Positions 25,727 through 36,748 of a DNA stretch of 64,000 nt are shown piece after piece. The DNA is from Margaritifera margaritifera. Its lineage: Eukaryota; Mollusca; Bivalvia; Unionida; Margaritiferidae. Made by a program: the position numbers and the translations under genes. The stretch spans positions 3,414,501 to 3,478,500 of the forward strand of contig JAQPZY010001695.1 of assembly GCA_029931535.1 (NCBI GenBank). Reading direction: 5' to 3'. Each line of letters starts with the position of its first letter. Positions within the stretch are counted from its first letter, which is position 1. The notes beneath the pieces were generated by a model. The model made no database searches. It was given only the letters and a program-made list of their open reading frames with translations, and was not told the DNA's origin.

Positions 25727-26101
25727 GAAAATTGTGAATTTACATTGTTGTAAGGAAAAATCTGTACAATGCAGAATGAAATCAGCAGTTGGAATGATGT
25801 AATTGTAATATAGCAAGTTTATAAATAGAATATACAAACTTGTAATAACTGACAAACGGCAAACTGCAGAATGAAATCAGGAGTTTGTAAACTGCAAGAT
25901 ACAAAGTTACAAAGTGAAAATAGTCGTTATTGCAGAAGGAAAGTAGCACTAGCAAGCTGCCATGTAGAGTTTGCATTAATGAAAAGTAGAAAATACATAG
26001 ACAGAATTATGAAATCGCACTTGCAAGCCGACATTTACAATTTGCATCAGTGAAGAATAGAAAATACATGCAAAGAATTATGGCGGTAATCCCCCTCCAT
26101 A
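25727..26101 (-). repeat. Right arm of the long terminal inverted repeat
   Basis: Inverse partner of 22957-23310. It includes the blocks gcagaatgaaatcagcagtt and gaaagtagcactagcaagc. Its last base abuts the right copy of the gtacgg duplication. Confidence 0.85.
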
Positions 26102-26119
26102 GTACGGCGCCATCAACAA

Positions 26120-27191
26120 TGCCACGTTCAGAAAATTGGAAAACTGTAATTGTATTGAGGGGCCCTATCTAGAGGATTGACAGACCTCAGGGTATCAAAT
26201 AAGGCCACCATTACATCAGAGGATCTGTGGTTATGAAACATTATTTCACACAGGTGTGACTCAAAATTCCCCACACTGGTGTGGTTCATTTTACGTAAAT
26301 GATATTTGCAGTGTTTCCAAGATCCTTCAATACTTTTGGTGTTCACTGATATCCCGTCCCCTGTGTCATCACTGCGGTATTTCTGGGAAAATGAGGACTT
26401 GTGAATTACAGAAAAATACTCATATCCCAGTTGATTTAATTCTAGGTAGTTGCTCTACCCATCGCTGAAAATGCGAGTTCCCTGCTGTACATACCCCTGG
26501 ATAAGTGGGATGATGGTGGAAGCATCCCTCTTGTTAACTGGATAAAGGAGTAATCTTTTAGATGACTTCTTCATCATTCCAAAAACCCACACATGTAGAC
26601 CCTTGGTGGGATTCCACAGATGGTACTTGAACTTTCTACCAGAATAACTTTCATCTAGCTACACCTCTCCATCAAACACCAGTGACTGCAGATTTGTATA
26701 CCAGTACTCCACCATAATTTCATGGATGCTGAACCCCAGTTTACAGCTGTATTTTTGTAGTCCATACCGGTCCGAATAGAACACTGGAGGAGGCTTTGAC
26801 GTTCTAAATAACTCTTCAGAATTCCATTTTATCGGACCAAGGAAAATGCCACTTGTAAAAAATTAGTGCTCATTAATAGAATCTTCATGGTTCCTATTTG
26901 CGTTGCAACGCATTGTTTGCCCCCCCCCCTCCCACCCCACCCCCACCCCCCTTACAATTTACACGAACTTTTGGTATACAAACACCATCACTTTTTGGAC
27001 AACTGAAAGACCTGGCCAATAGCCCATTGTCGAGCAACCATTCCACGATGGCTTCATCCTTCTGTAAAAAGAGTTGATCAAAATTCCAAGGATTTTTAAA
27101 AATCCCCAATTGTAATGTTCGACAAATCTTCCTTAATGCGTGCTTCAAAACTCCACTCTCTACTACTTCTTTCTCGTCTGCCGCTCATTTT
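26120..27191 (-). pseudogene. Merlin / IS1595 (ISXO2-like) transposase, decayed
   Basis: Minus-strand pieces in order: SSREWSFEARIKEDLSNI (possible N-terminus); KDEAIVEWLLDNGLLARSF with CPKSDGV (N-terminal region and incomplete zinc ribbon); GFSIHEIMVEYWYTNL; LDESYSGRKFKYHLW (first catalytic Asp region, ISXO2 'DE.Y.G.K'); LHVWVFGMMKKSSKR; VNKRDASTIIPLIQGYV; SDG.SNYLELN (second Asp region); and NTKSIEGSWKHCKYHLRKMN (third acidic residue, 'N.IE..W...K..LR'). This order is that of the ISXO2-like DDE/N transposase domain, the domain of animal Merlin elements. At least four in-frame stops and a C-rich expansion (26921-26952) break it. Its terminal stop codon lies ~20 bp from the target site of the long-TIR element. 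Confidence 0.8.
26921..26952. repeat. C-rich (minus-strand G-rich) simple tract
   Basis: Runs of C broken by A/T (ccccccccc-tcccacccc-acccccaccccc). The minus strand could form a G-quadruplex. It lies inside the Merlin relic, where it would encode poly-Gly. Confidence 0.8.
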
Positions 27192-27371
27192 GGGAATGGT
27201 CATTGAAAGGATGCGCATGCATGCAACACGTCTGCCTGTGCACGTGGATATGCATGTTTCATATATGACTAGATGCATGCTCATGCATTACGTATAATTC
27301 GTGTATTACAAATTTAACAACCTTAAACGCGAGTAAATTCCGATTTAAAATCTCTCTATCTAATGTCCTCC

Positions 27372-28280
27372 CATCCAAACCTTTTCCGGGAAAACTATCA
27401 ATTTCGACCAACATAAGACTCCTTAAGACGCAAAAAACGTAATTTTAGTGGACTACATAAATCACATTCTATATAGGTAATCGCTAAATTTCCCCCGTGG
27501 GATATTTAGCGATTACCTATATAGTCATCAAACGTACCCCGCGTCTTTAAAAATACCTATTACTTTGTTGACAACTTTTATTTGTAGAACCTTAACCCAC
27601 CAAAATACCAAGCCCTTTTTTTTATATGGACTGTCCCCCAAAGAAACCCTTTTCCCGGGAAAAACTTTCCTTTTGAGTGGACTATAAAGTTCGCCTATAC
27701 AGAAATAACGTTCTATATAGGTAATCGCTAAATTTTCCCGGGGGATATTTAGCGACTACCTATATAGTCGCCAAATTTACCCCGCCTCTTTAAATATACC
27801 TTTTACTTTCTTGAAAAGTCGTAATTTTAGAACCTTAACGCCCTAAAATACCAAGCCCCCTTTTATATGGACTGTCCCCCAAAGAAACCCTTTTCCGGGA
27901 AAAACTTCCCTTTGAGCAGAATGTAAAGCTCATCTATACAGAGAGAACATTGTATATAGGTAATTGCTAAATTTCCCCCAGGGGAAATTTAGCGATTGCC
28001 TATATAGTACCGTCTCTCTGCATACAGGAACTTGATACTCAACTACATAGAATTTTATTTCTGTATAGGGGAAGTTTATAGTGCACCAAAAGGGAAGTTT
28101 TTCCCGGGAAAAGGGTTTCTTTGGGAGACAGTCCATATATAAAATGGGGCTTGGTATTCTTCGGGGTTAGGGTTCTTAAAAAAAGTTTTCAACAAAGTAA
28201 TAGGTATATTTAAGAGACGGTGTAAATTTGGCGCCTATATCGGTAATCGCTAAATATCCCCCGGAATAAAATGATCCATA
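27372..28280. repeat. Array of ~240-bp units, three direct and one inverted, each with a central palindrome
   Basis: Units start near 27372, 27602 and 27845 and share the blocks tatggactgtcccccaaag, aaacccttttcccgggaaaa, cgcctatacagaaa, ggtaatcgctaaattt and ccccgcctctttaaatatacc. Beyond ~28020 the same blocks return in reverse orientation (for example tttcccgggaaaagggtttc, acagtccatata). Each direct unit has a palindrome: 27469-27524 (21-bp perfect arms ctatataggtaatcgctaaat), 27713-27767 and 27952-28007. No coding potential. Confidence 0.85.
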
Positions 28281-28355
28281 TGATGATAATAGTGAAAAAT
28301 AAATCATTGGATTTGTAAGCAAAATTTAACATAATGAATATATGAAAAACAATAC

Positions 28356-28468
28356 CTTAATATCTTTCATTTCTGTGCCTATAATGTCGTACTCTCCCGT
28401 CCAAGTACTCGTATCGTCCAGTGGAAACGTTATACGCATACAATGTATAATTTCTGTGTGTAAATAAT
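28356..28468 (-). CDS. Candidate host exon (extracellular-type sequence)
   Basis: A TCTTTTCAG acceptor and an AAG|GTATTG donor bound an open segment with IIHCMRITFPLDDTSTWTGE and DIIGTEMKDIK. A second frame is also open over the same bases (YTLYAYNVSTGRYEYLDG), so the frame is uncertain. It could be an upstream exon of the EMI/EGF gene. Confidence 0.35.
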
Positions 28469-29342
28469 CTGAAAAGAGCTTCAAAATTACCATATGCAGC
28501 TCCGTTGCCTCCAAGATTTAGCAGCCGGGCCCATTCAAAGAATACTTCAGGGTTGAGTCCATTGACGTAAAGAAATGTACAAACCAAAATTTTTTTGGAA
28601 ATGGTTAAGTCCAGGATTCCAAAATAAACATCTTATATAAACTGACCACAATGAAGACCTACCTATAACGTCTTGAATATCACTCCGTAATATATATATC
28701 CCTATTTCATTCAGCCATTACCTTATTCGCACATGCATATAAACTTTATTATCACCTTTTTACTAAAACATGATGTAGTGGATGAACATGCATTACGCTT
28801 TGCACGAAGTAATGAATTATTCGTCATAACACTATAGAGCATACATTTTCCGTGTTCAGTATATAAATATGATTTCATGTAAAAAAAAAATCATCTTGTT
28901 CATTAATAGGGCTTAATACGTTTGTCATTAAGAAACATTAAAGGGCATTTTATTAACTTGACATTAACATGTTTCATTTCACATGCTCAGTATGTATGTA
29001 ATTTAATGTAATAAGTTTTAAAAAATGTCTACAAATAGTAATAAAAAATTAACAAATGATAATTTTCTGACCCTTATTTACTTCATATTTACCAAAGATG
29101 TTATGAAATTGAAATACATTTAGTTGTTGACGGAATAAACCTCATCGGCATTGTTAAACATGTAATTTATTCCGTAAATAAGTTGCAGATAAATCAAACC
29201 AGTGCGCTCTATTGAAATAACATGTATAAAATGGAAATTCCATCTTGGGCGGAATAAAGCGCATTATTATCCAGGAATTTGCATATAATAATGAGCTTTA
29301 TTCCGTGTAATAATAACTGTTGTGATTAATCGCACTAATTTC
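28469..29342. other. AT-rich DNA without gene
   Basis: Contains short inverted blocks around 'tttattccg' / 'cggaataaa' (29130-29310) but no supported gene. Confidence 0.4.
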
Positions 29343-29516
29343 CACGGATACCAAGCCCCATTTTTTATATGGACTGTACCCAAAAGAAACCCTTTTCCCG
29401 GGAAAAATTTCCCTTTGAGTGGACACTAAAGTTTGTTTATACAGAAAGAACGTTCCATATAGGTAATCGCTACATTTCCCCCAAGGGATATTTAGCGACT
29501 ACCTATATATGGCACC
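29343..29516. repeat. Solitary copy of the palindromic ~240-bp repeat
   Basis: Shares the blocks tatggactgtacccaaaag, aaacccttttcccgggaaaa and ggtaatcgctacatttccccc with the array at 27.4-28.3 kb. Its palindrome spans 29455-29512 (ccatataggtaatcgct...agcgactacctatatatgg). Confidence 0.85.
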
Positions 29517-30037
29517 CCTCGCTGATTCTAGTTGTACAGTTTCTGAATCGAACACATGAGCATGGGCTATACTGGACTAGAAAATCCATACCAGATGGTA
29601 AAATACTATATTGGAATCAAGGGAGGTAAATGTTGTCTCGCCTGATTCCTATTGTTAGTTCCCTTGTTAAAAAAGTTGCTATTTCCACATTCATACAATC
29701 TCGTCAATACAGGTTTTTCAACACGATATGGACTCGTACAGTAAAAGTCCATATTGGGCAGATCACTGAATAATTACGAAAGGACAGACAACGGACCAGA
29801 ATCTTTTCACGTGCATTATAATTAAAATTATGCACGGATTATCCTGCTCTTTATATATTTTCGGACGTAACACAGAAATAGCGAAGAACAACCTATCTAA
29901 AGATTTGTACCTCAGTGTACCGGATCCACAACACAAAAAAGAACTGGAATCGGCAGAATTTGTCTCTGAACAGTACACAGATATTGCCGTGATGTAATAT
30001 AATGGGCCAAGTATGTATGCAACTTGGGGTTTTAGTA

Positions 30038-30265
30038 GTAGCATTATAAGGATTTGAGATTCCTATGGCCGATCAGGGTCCCCAACCCCTTAACCCCTTC
30101 TAGTTTCCCATGACCTTTTTCCCGCAGGGAATTGTTTGCACACGGGTGTGTCCGCGATTTAGCTCGTGTGGGCCCCGCGCAGGGATCTGAGACCGTGCCG
30201 CTCGAAGGTTTCACAACCGAAAAGCCAATGATCGCCTCACGCGAGAGCCATGCTGCTATACTGAT
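30038..30265 (+). repeat. Left terminal inverted repeat of element A
   Basis: Aligns with the inverse of 42740-42994 through gtagcattataag, tggccgatcagggtc, ctagtttcccatga, tgtgtccgcgatt, agggatctgagaccgtgccg and gtttcacaaccgaaaa. Confidence 0.9.
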
Positions 30266-30589
30266 GGCGGCTCTGCCTTCAGCATTGATAATATTGTACT
30301 GGCTCATAAGTTTGATGTATGTTGTACGAGACGGTTTATTCTAAGAAATGGAGATTCTGCGTTCCTTTAATTCTCAAAGAGGAATTTAAATTTCTTGGAT
30401 TAAAGTCCCAACAAGTCAAAAATTGGCCACAGCCCGCATAAAAACGAATCGAATTATTGTTGGTGGACGTGCCACTTAATGACTATGGATTCGTTTTTAC
30501 ATTGGCACAAGGGATGGAGTGCATTACATGTTTTTTCGCCAAAGCTGTTAAGTTTGTATATCAGTTCCGTTTTCCCCATATATTAGAGC

Positions 30590-30660
30590 TGTCCGTGGCC
30601 TAATCGGTTAGAGAGTTATACTTGATCGAGAAATTTCAGGTTCAACCACGCCAACATACA
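30590..30660 (+). other. tRNA-like segment (possible SINE head or tRNA pseudogene) inside element A
   Basis: The segment gtccgtggcctaatcggtta (resembling an A box, TGGCCTAATcGGTTAGAG) is followed about 35 nt later by caggttcaaccacgcc (resembling a B box, GGTTCRANYCC with one change). The spacing is that of a class I tRNA gene. The acceptor stem does not pair well, and an A/T-rich tail follows. It could be a tRNA-derived SINE inserted in the element or a decayed viral tRNA-like gene. Confidence 0.35.
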
Positions 30661-31189
30661 ATTATTTTTTTTCTTTATTAACTGATGAAACTGTCGAGCT
30701 TAGGTTGAGTTGCAAACGAAATATGAAAGTCAAATCTGACTATGAACTTTCGGTGTAAATTACACTATCAGAGACGCATAATTCTTTGAGAGGTAGTCTG
30801 GTTTGAAACAACCTCTAAGCTTTCTGGGATGTCGTTTGGCCGCCTAGGAGCTGAGTTGGGATTGCACATTTAAACCGCCGTAATTACCACTGACCAGAAC
30901 TCGTCTGCTAACTGTAAAAAATTATGTGCAACAGCTTAAGCCAGCAGCGTGCTTTTTTTTAATTCTCAAAGAAATACTATCGACAAGCACAACTTGAGTG
31001 GAAACTCAAACCACTGAGGCTGCCACACAGGCTCGTCAGCGCTTCCAAGTCCCAGAGTTTAAGTAGCACAGGCGCTCTCGTGACTTCCAAGATTATCGGC
31101 AATCATCCCAAAAGCATACAAGTCAAGCAGCGACGCTGTGAATCTTCTTTCAAACATGCCGGAATCATATCAACGTTGCGGACTTTACT

Positions 31190-34100
31190 ATGCCGCTCCT
31201 GGGAGCCAATAGAGGGGTTAAAAGCTCGCGTGGGTACTTTGTCAATGGTGCCCTTAAGGTCTTAAGCCACAGAGACACTGAGGCCATCAATGATGAAATT
31301 GACAAAGGTTTTAAAACGATTCTCAGAAAGTTTGACGATTACACCCGAGAAGGTTCAGGATGGACTCTTTCCGCATGCGCGGAAGTTCATGTTGGTGTTT
31401 TCCCGTACAAGCCTTTCCGAGGTTCGAGTTATATTCCAGCGCCAACGTGTATTCCACGACGAGCAGTAATAAATGTGAAAAACAACGACAACCGGTGTTT
31501 TGCATAGGCGATCTTATCCGCGCTGCATCCTGCGCGCGACAATACAGATCAGCCTAGAAAATATCAACAGCACATTGGTGAACTTGAATTTAGCAACACA
31601 GAATTCCCCGTCCAGGTCTCTCACATCGGTAAGTTTAAACGACTCAACCCTGATATCGCCGTTAATGTGTTTACTTGGAACAATGGTCTTCAGCTGATTC
31701 AACTATCCTCACATGCACGCATGCAGGCTAACGTTGATCTGTTTTTGTTGAGCAACATGGAGAACGTGAACGGCTCTGACGTGGACAACAAAGTTGTCCC
31801 AGCGACGTGCATCCATTACGTGTGGATAAAACTTGTTCCCCAAATGGTTTACCGGCACAGCAAGAATAAACGGAGAAAGTTTCTATGTCGACGCTGCATG
31901 CATGTATTTAGCACACAACAGTTGCTGGACGACCATGACTTTTACTGCGCGGGAGCCAACGAGAAGCTGCAGCGTACGATCATGCCGGAACCTGGCAAGA
32001 ACATTCTAAAATTCACCGCGGTACAAGGAAGATGAATGTCCCATATGTCATTTAGGTAGACTTTCAATGCCGAAACGTTCCCATGGAAGCTTCAACCCCT
32101 GCGGTTGCAGAATCAAATACGACACAAGTTGCCGAACAAATCCCTTGCGGGTTTCGCTACACTGTTGTCAGATGCGACAGAACAACTGAGCCGCCGATGC
32201 AATATCGCGGCAAGGACACAGCTAAAGTGTTTATTAAATCGCTAGTGGTTACACCGAAATAGATTCAATAGATTTCCTCGCCGCAGATATTATTATTACC
32301 AACAATGACATTCGCGAGTTTTCCGCGGCGACTCATTGTTGGATCGGCGATGGCCTCTTTGACACCGGCGAGACTCGAGTTCGCGATCACTGTCACATCA
32401 CTGGCGCATACAGAGTAGCCGCACACAGCGCATGCAAGCTTCAGCTCCGAATATACCCTAACAAAATAAGAATTCCGGTTGTGTTTCATAACCTGCGCGG
32501 ATATAATGTTCACTTAATCAGGCAAGGAATCGCAACGGCATCTAAAGCGAAAATAAGTGCCATTCCCAACAACATGGAAAATACGTGACGCTTTGGCTGG
32601 GCCAGCTGCAGTTCATTGACTCGCTGCAGTTTCTCAATTAAAGCCTGGACAAACTCGTCAACAACCTTGCGGCAGGAGTTTCCAGCTCCACCGGTGATTA
32701 TCGCTTTACGATTACTTTTCGATACGGTGGCGCTGAAACTGAAAGCTCCATTAAGTTGTTTACGCGCAAAGGAATCTAGCCCTATGAGTACATGAGCAAC
32801 TATGAGAAGTTTTCTGAAACTTAATTGCCACCGATTGAGGGCTCCTATTCGTTGCTGTCCTGAGAAGGCATTTCTGCCGATGACTAGGTCTGGTCGGCGT
32901 TTGGTTGTCGAAATCTCGGTGACTACCACGACCTGTATTTGCGCATGGATGTGTTGCTGCTCGCGGATGTTTTTGAGGCTTTTCGCGATACCGCCATGCG
33001 CGTGTACAAGCTCGACCCCGCGCATTACTTCTCATCACCGGGAATGGCCTGGGATGGGCTGCTGTCAAAAAGCAAGATCAAGTTGGAACTGCTCACTGAC
33101 ATTGACCAACATTTGTTTATCAAACGTGGTATGCACGACGGGATTTCCATGGTGAGTCACGTTACGCTCGTGCGAACAACCCAAGCGTGGTCGGATATGA
33201 TCTCACCTTCCCAAACAGTTACATCATTTACCTTGACACTAACACACGTGGCTGTCCACAAACACATACCCAAGTACGACAACAAGAGCGACCATTGATA
33301 CTTTTTCGAAGTCGACTTGGAATACCCGGACGAGTTTCACTGCACCCACAATGATTTTCCACTGGCTCCGGAAGTGTTGTCGGTTCCCCGCGAGTGGTTG
33401 TCCCCGTACCAGTGTGCGCTCGTGGACGGTTCAGGTGGCAAGTTTGTCAAATGCACAAAGCGGGTTCCGAATATACGCCTGAAGCTCGACTATGTCGTCC
33501 ATATACGAAACCTGCAGTTGTATCTGCGGTTGGGACTGCGTGTGCCGCGAATCCATCGGGTGCTGCAATTTCGCCAGCGCGCGTGGATGGCCCCTTAAAT
33601 TCAGATAAATACGGATCTGCGAACGGCCACCGCGAACCAATTCAAAAAGGACTTCTTCAAGCTGATGAACAATGCCGTGTTCCAGAAAAGCATCGAAAAT
33701 CCGCGAAAACAACTTAGCGTCGACCTCGAAATCAACGAAAATTTCACTAGTTGAGTGCCGTCCCGGCATTCGAATCACGTGAAATATTCGATGGTTGACT
33801 CGTTGCCGTACAAAACAAGAAATCCAAGCTGAAATTGACGAAACCCATTTACGTTGGCGCGTCCGTGTTGGATCTGTCAAAGCTGCTCATGTACGAATTT
33901 TATTACGATAAGATTAAGCCGCGGTACGGCGACAATATTAAGATGCTGTACACGGATACAGACTCGTTGCTGATCCATATCACCACCAATGACGTATATG
34001 CGTAAATGGGACGATTCGTGCACGAGTCTGACACCAACGAGTACCCGAAGGACCATCCGCTGTTCAGCATCATCAACAAGAAAGTCGTGAGGAAATTCAA

Positions 34101-34482
34101 CGACGAATGCACGGGCAAGCCCATTGAGGAATTTGTGGGAATCCGACCCAAAATGTACTCGATCATGGTTGACTCTGGTCTCCCCGGTGGCGGTCTCGCA
34201 GATTGGCTCTAAGAAAATCAAGAAAGCCAAAGGAGTTCCTCTGGTTGTGGTCATGAAAGATCTCAAGCACAACATGTATGTGGAGTGTCAGGAGCAACGA
34301 CGTGAATTCACACATGCGGCAAATCTTATTCGGTCGAGGAAATATCGCATGGGTGTATATCGTTACACCAAGGTATGTTTGTCACCGCTCTATACCAAAC
34401 GGTGAATTTTCCATGATGGAATCACCACTTATGCGTACGGGCATCGCGCAATTGACATCCAAAGACGTCCGCGACAATAGAC
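31190..34482 (+). pseudogene. polB: Element A protein-primed family B DNA polymerase, broken
   Basis: Fragments in polymerase order: TLSACAEVHVGVFPYKPFRG and SYIPAPTCIPRRAVINVKNN (N-terminal region); CIHYVWIKLVPQMV with FLCRRCMHVFSTQQLLDDH (about 31800-31935); VRDHCHITGAYRVAAHSACK and IPVVFHNLRGYNVHLI (about 32376-32517; Zn-site plus exonuclease motif); FIDSLQFLN.SLDKLVNNL (about 32610-32655); DYHDLYLRMDVLLLADVFEA (about 32921-32985, Exo III); YTDTDSLLIHI (33949-33981, palm motif C with both Asp); EEFVGIRPKMYSI; and a tail DGITTYAYGH near 34440. Stops (for example TAG at 31505 where Trp is expected) and many frameshifts inactivate it. In an intact element it copies the linear genome from protein-primed ends. 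Confidence 0.9.
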
Positions 34483-35505
34483 TTTGGTGGTAATTCCGTA
34501 TTTGCGGGAATGAATTGTAATTCCTCTCGTACAAATGCCATACTTGGTGGTTGGACCGCAGAGCGGTATCGCGAACGTTTGTTTGCTGGCGCCAGATGGT
34601 AGCTCGTTGGCTGCTCCGGAATATCAATTCGGTCCGAGATCGTAAATGCATCAACGGACCAAACCGGGTCAGTGGCACGACGTTGTTTGTCTTCTAACTC
34701 ACCCGGGACATACAGATACCGAACCAGATTGTTCTCGACTAAATCTAACGATGGAGGCTGCGGAGCACGTGAATGGTTGCGGTTCCTGGTTAAAATTTTC
34801 TGGCGAATTGCGTCAACGGGTCTCAACCCAGTCGTGCGTGTAATTTCGCTGTCCAATGCTGCTATGACCGAGCGAAGGCACCTCACCCACTCTCGAGACC
34901 TATCGTGAATCAACAATTAATGCGCGTACTGATGCCCGAATAATCATTCCACAAGTTTGCGGTTAGATCGTTCTACAATGGCTTGATCGAGATGAACGCT
35001 TTTGTGTCCACGACGAACTCGCACATGGTGTTCCGCCAACAACGCAGCCATAGCTCCGAGAAGTTCTTTGCACGGATCCACCTGCTGAAGCCACGGCCAT
35101 GTTAGAGCCTACGTGCGCAGATGCGTTTCAACGCGTCTGCGACACGTGTTGAATCTTTAGACGTCAGTGGCTCGGCTTCCTTGTATCTCCTGGCAACATC
35201 TACGACGGTTAGTGTATATTTGTATGTACGCGGACAACCGCGTCCACAGTCAAGTCCACCGCGTGCTTGCACCTTATCATGTGGGAGAAATAATATATCA
35301 ACCTGGTGAACTTCGTTGGGTGTCGAAACATCAAATCATCCACGTGAAATCTTCCTTGAGGCTGGTAAATAATTCTGCCACAACACTTGTTTGGCCAGCC
35401 ACGCTATGGGGACGCTATTGCTGACATAAGCGGCGCTCGCTAACTTTCTAACGGCTGCTTCGCCCTTCCAATAACCTCGGGAATGTAGTATAATATGGAC
35501 TGTTT
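34422..35505 (-). pseudogene. int: Element A retrovirus-like (rve) integrase, broken
   Basis: The minus strand has RGYWKGEAAVRKLASAA (N-terminal region, ~35490), VSTPNEVHQVDILFLPHD (first Asp, ~35290), YKYTLTVVDVARRYKEAEPL, QQVDPCKELLGAMAALL (second Asp, codon 35075-35077), LDQAIVERSNRKLVEWLFG (Glu, codon 34971-34973), and a C-terminal segment open from 34916 to 34422 with VRYLYVPGELEDKQRRATDP and AFVREELQFIPANTELPP. The DDE triad codons are all visible, but the D-E interval is not a multiple of three, so at least one frameshift separates them. It is convergent with the polymerase, their 3' ends meeting near 34.4-34.5 kb. Confidence 0.88.
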
Positions 35506-35529
35506 AGCGCCAATGTTTGTTATATCGAT

Positions 35530-36044
35530 ATGTTAGGGGCTTCAAACTTGGCCTTCATACCTCCTTTGACAATCCATCTGGCGATTTTTTCTGCGACATC
35601 CGGTCCCGCTATTGCGTTCAAGTCATGGATGAGATTCACGTCGGCTTTTTGACTTTCACGAAGATCCTTTGATGTTTTATACCCGAGATCATGTCGGTAA
35701 CATGCAGCATCGACGTGGATTACATGTTATTCTTCAGGCTTCAGTCGGTTATTGTAATCCAGTCGTAAAACTAGCCGTGTTCCAGACCCGCAGTAATTGT
35801 ATCCAGGGATATGCTTTTCATCAGAATATTTACTCCACGGTATCCTGGGTAGTTTGTTAACGCAGCTTTTTAGAACTGGGCCATCCGAGGCGAGAAGCTT
35901 TGCTTCTAGCCACAAATGTAAACTTCTTTGCTCCACACCATTGTCATATGCCATTACGCGTTTACACCAGAGTTGGATTTGCGGTACGAGTTTTGATGCA
36001 GCATCGTACGTAGTATGAAGGCATGTTGATGTTGTATACAACAA
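35530..36044 (-). pseudogene. Element A PLA2-like (parvovirus VP1u-type) domain gene, broken
   Basis: The minus strand is open from 36044 to 35727 and contains KHIPGYNYCGSGTRL, the Ca2+-binding-loop type motif YxGxG; in a second frame it continues AACYRHDLGYKTS (about 35680-35725), the HD catalytic pair of phospholipase A2, and then SQKADVNLIHDLNA. This matches the PLA2-like domain carried by parvovirus capsids and by several Polinton/adintovirus lineages, where it helps membrane passage. One frameshift lies between the two motifs. It is upstream of the integrase on the same strand. Confidence 0.75.
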
Positions 36045-36057
36045 TTGACATTCAACA

Positions 36058-36746
36058 TGGCATGCGAGCGAAAGAAAAAGGATTTGAAAAACTCCGTTTT
36101 TTCCGTCATTTACTTCTCCCCAAGCATAGCGACGTGTTTCCGAACTCGGTTCGCACGTTAATTATTGACCCGTCCTGATCCGGGAAAACTCAACTGTTGC
36201 TGAAAATGCGATGATTAAAGTGGGATTGGTTGTACGTGATTGCACCATCCGCCGATGATCAACCATGTTATAACATACTCAGAGATTTCGCGGGTGCGCT
36301 TACGTCCTCCGAGACGACTTCGTCGTCCGCCCTCCAGTTCTTTTCCACGATCGAAGAAGCCCTCACCATTGACGACCTTAATGTTGTCGCGTACGACGAT
36401 GTGATTCTTGACCGCCAAGAAAACCCTGCGAGAATGTTTTCTCGGGGTCGCCACAAAAACACAGATGTGATCTATGTGACCCAACGATACGCACACGGGC
36501 CCAAAATGATCCAGGACAGCTGCAACATGTTGATGATATTTCATGGGTTGGACGTGCATGGCAAACATTCATTGGACCTGTTGTGTCGTCGATTACTCGT
36601 GAGATGAGTTTCGGAATATGTTCGCGGATGTTACCCGCAACCCATATAATTTCCTCACGATTCATTTCATTGGTGGACCGAGCAAATACAGCACGGGTTG
36701 GACGCGAATTTGTGAAGCAATTTAATGACCACGATGAATATATACA
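36058..36746 (+). pseudogene. Element A genome-packaging ATPase (A32/FtsK-like), broken
   Basis: A decayed Walker A reads IDPS*SGKTQ (36164-36193; a TGA replaces the Gly of GPSGSGKT). Downstream an open stretch (36230-36607) has the Walker B-like segment LNVVAYDDVIL, then SRGRHKNTDVIYVTQRYAHG, the conserved 'RGRH...D.IYL.Q.Y' region of Polinton ATPases, and KMIQDSCNMLMIF. The C-terminus continues in other frames to ~36745. In an intact element it drives genome packaging into capsids. Confidence 0.82.
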
Positions 36747-36748
36747 AT

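Larger units (their letters stand above)
22957..26101. mobile_element. Non-autonomous element with ~360-bp terminal inverted repeats and 6-bp target duplication
   Basis: The left end reads tatggagggggattaccacc and the right end, read inversely, tatggagggggattaccgcc. The arms stay similar for about 355-375 bp (22957 to about 23310; about 25727 to 26101). The 6 bases outside both ends are identical: gtacgg at 22951-22956 and 26102-26107. The ~2.4-kb interior contains no recognisable transposase; it holds the hairpin at 23837-23892 and a (CT)n tract. Long arms, clear ends and a target duplication indicate transposition, probably driven in trans. The family is unknown: a 6-bp duplication with long arms is compatible with Polinton-type integration but also with others. 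Confidence 0.8.

Noticed and set aside
29992..30037. Target duplication of element A next to gtagcattataag
   Set aside because: The bases outside the two TIR ends (tttagta / aactgt) do not match, whichever small shift of the ends I tried.
31190..34916. Many opposite-strand open frames across the fossil polymerase
   Set aside because: They reflect higher GC content and out-of-frame reading; the recognised polymerase motifs are on the plus strand.
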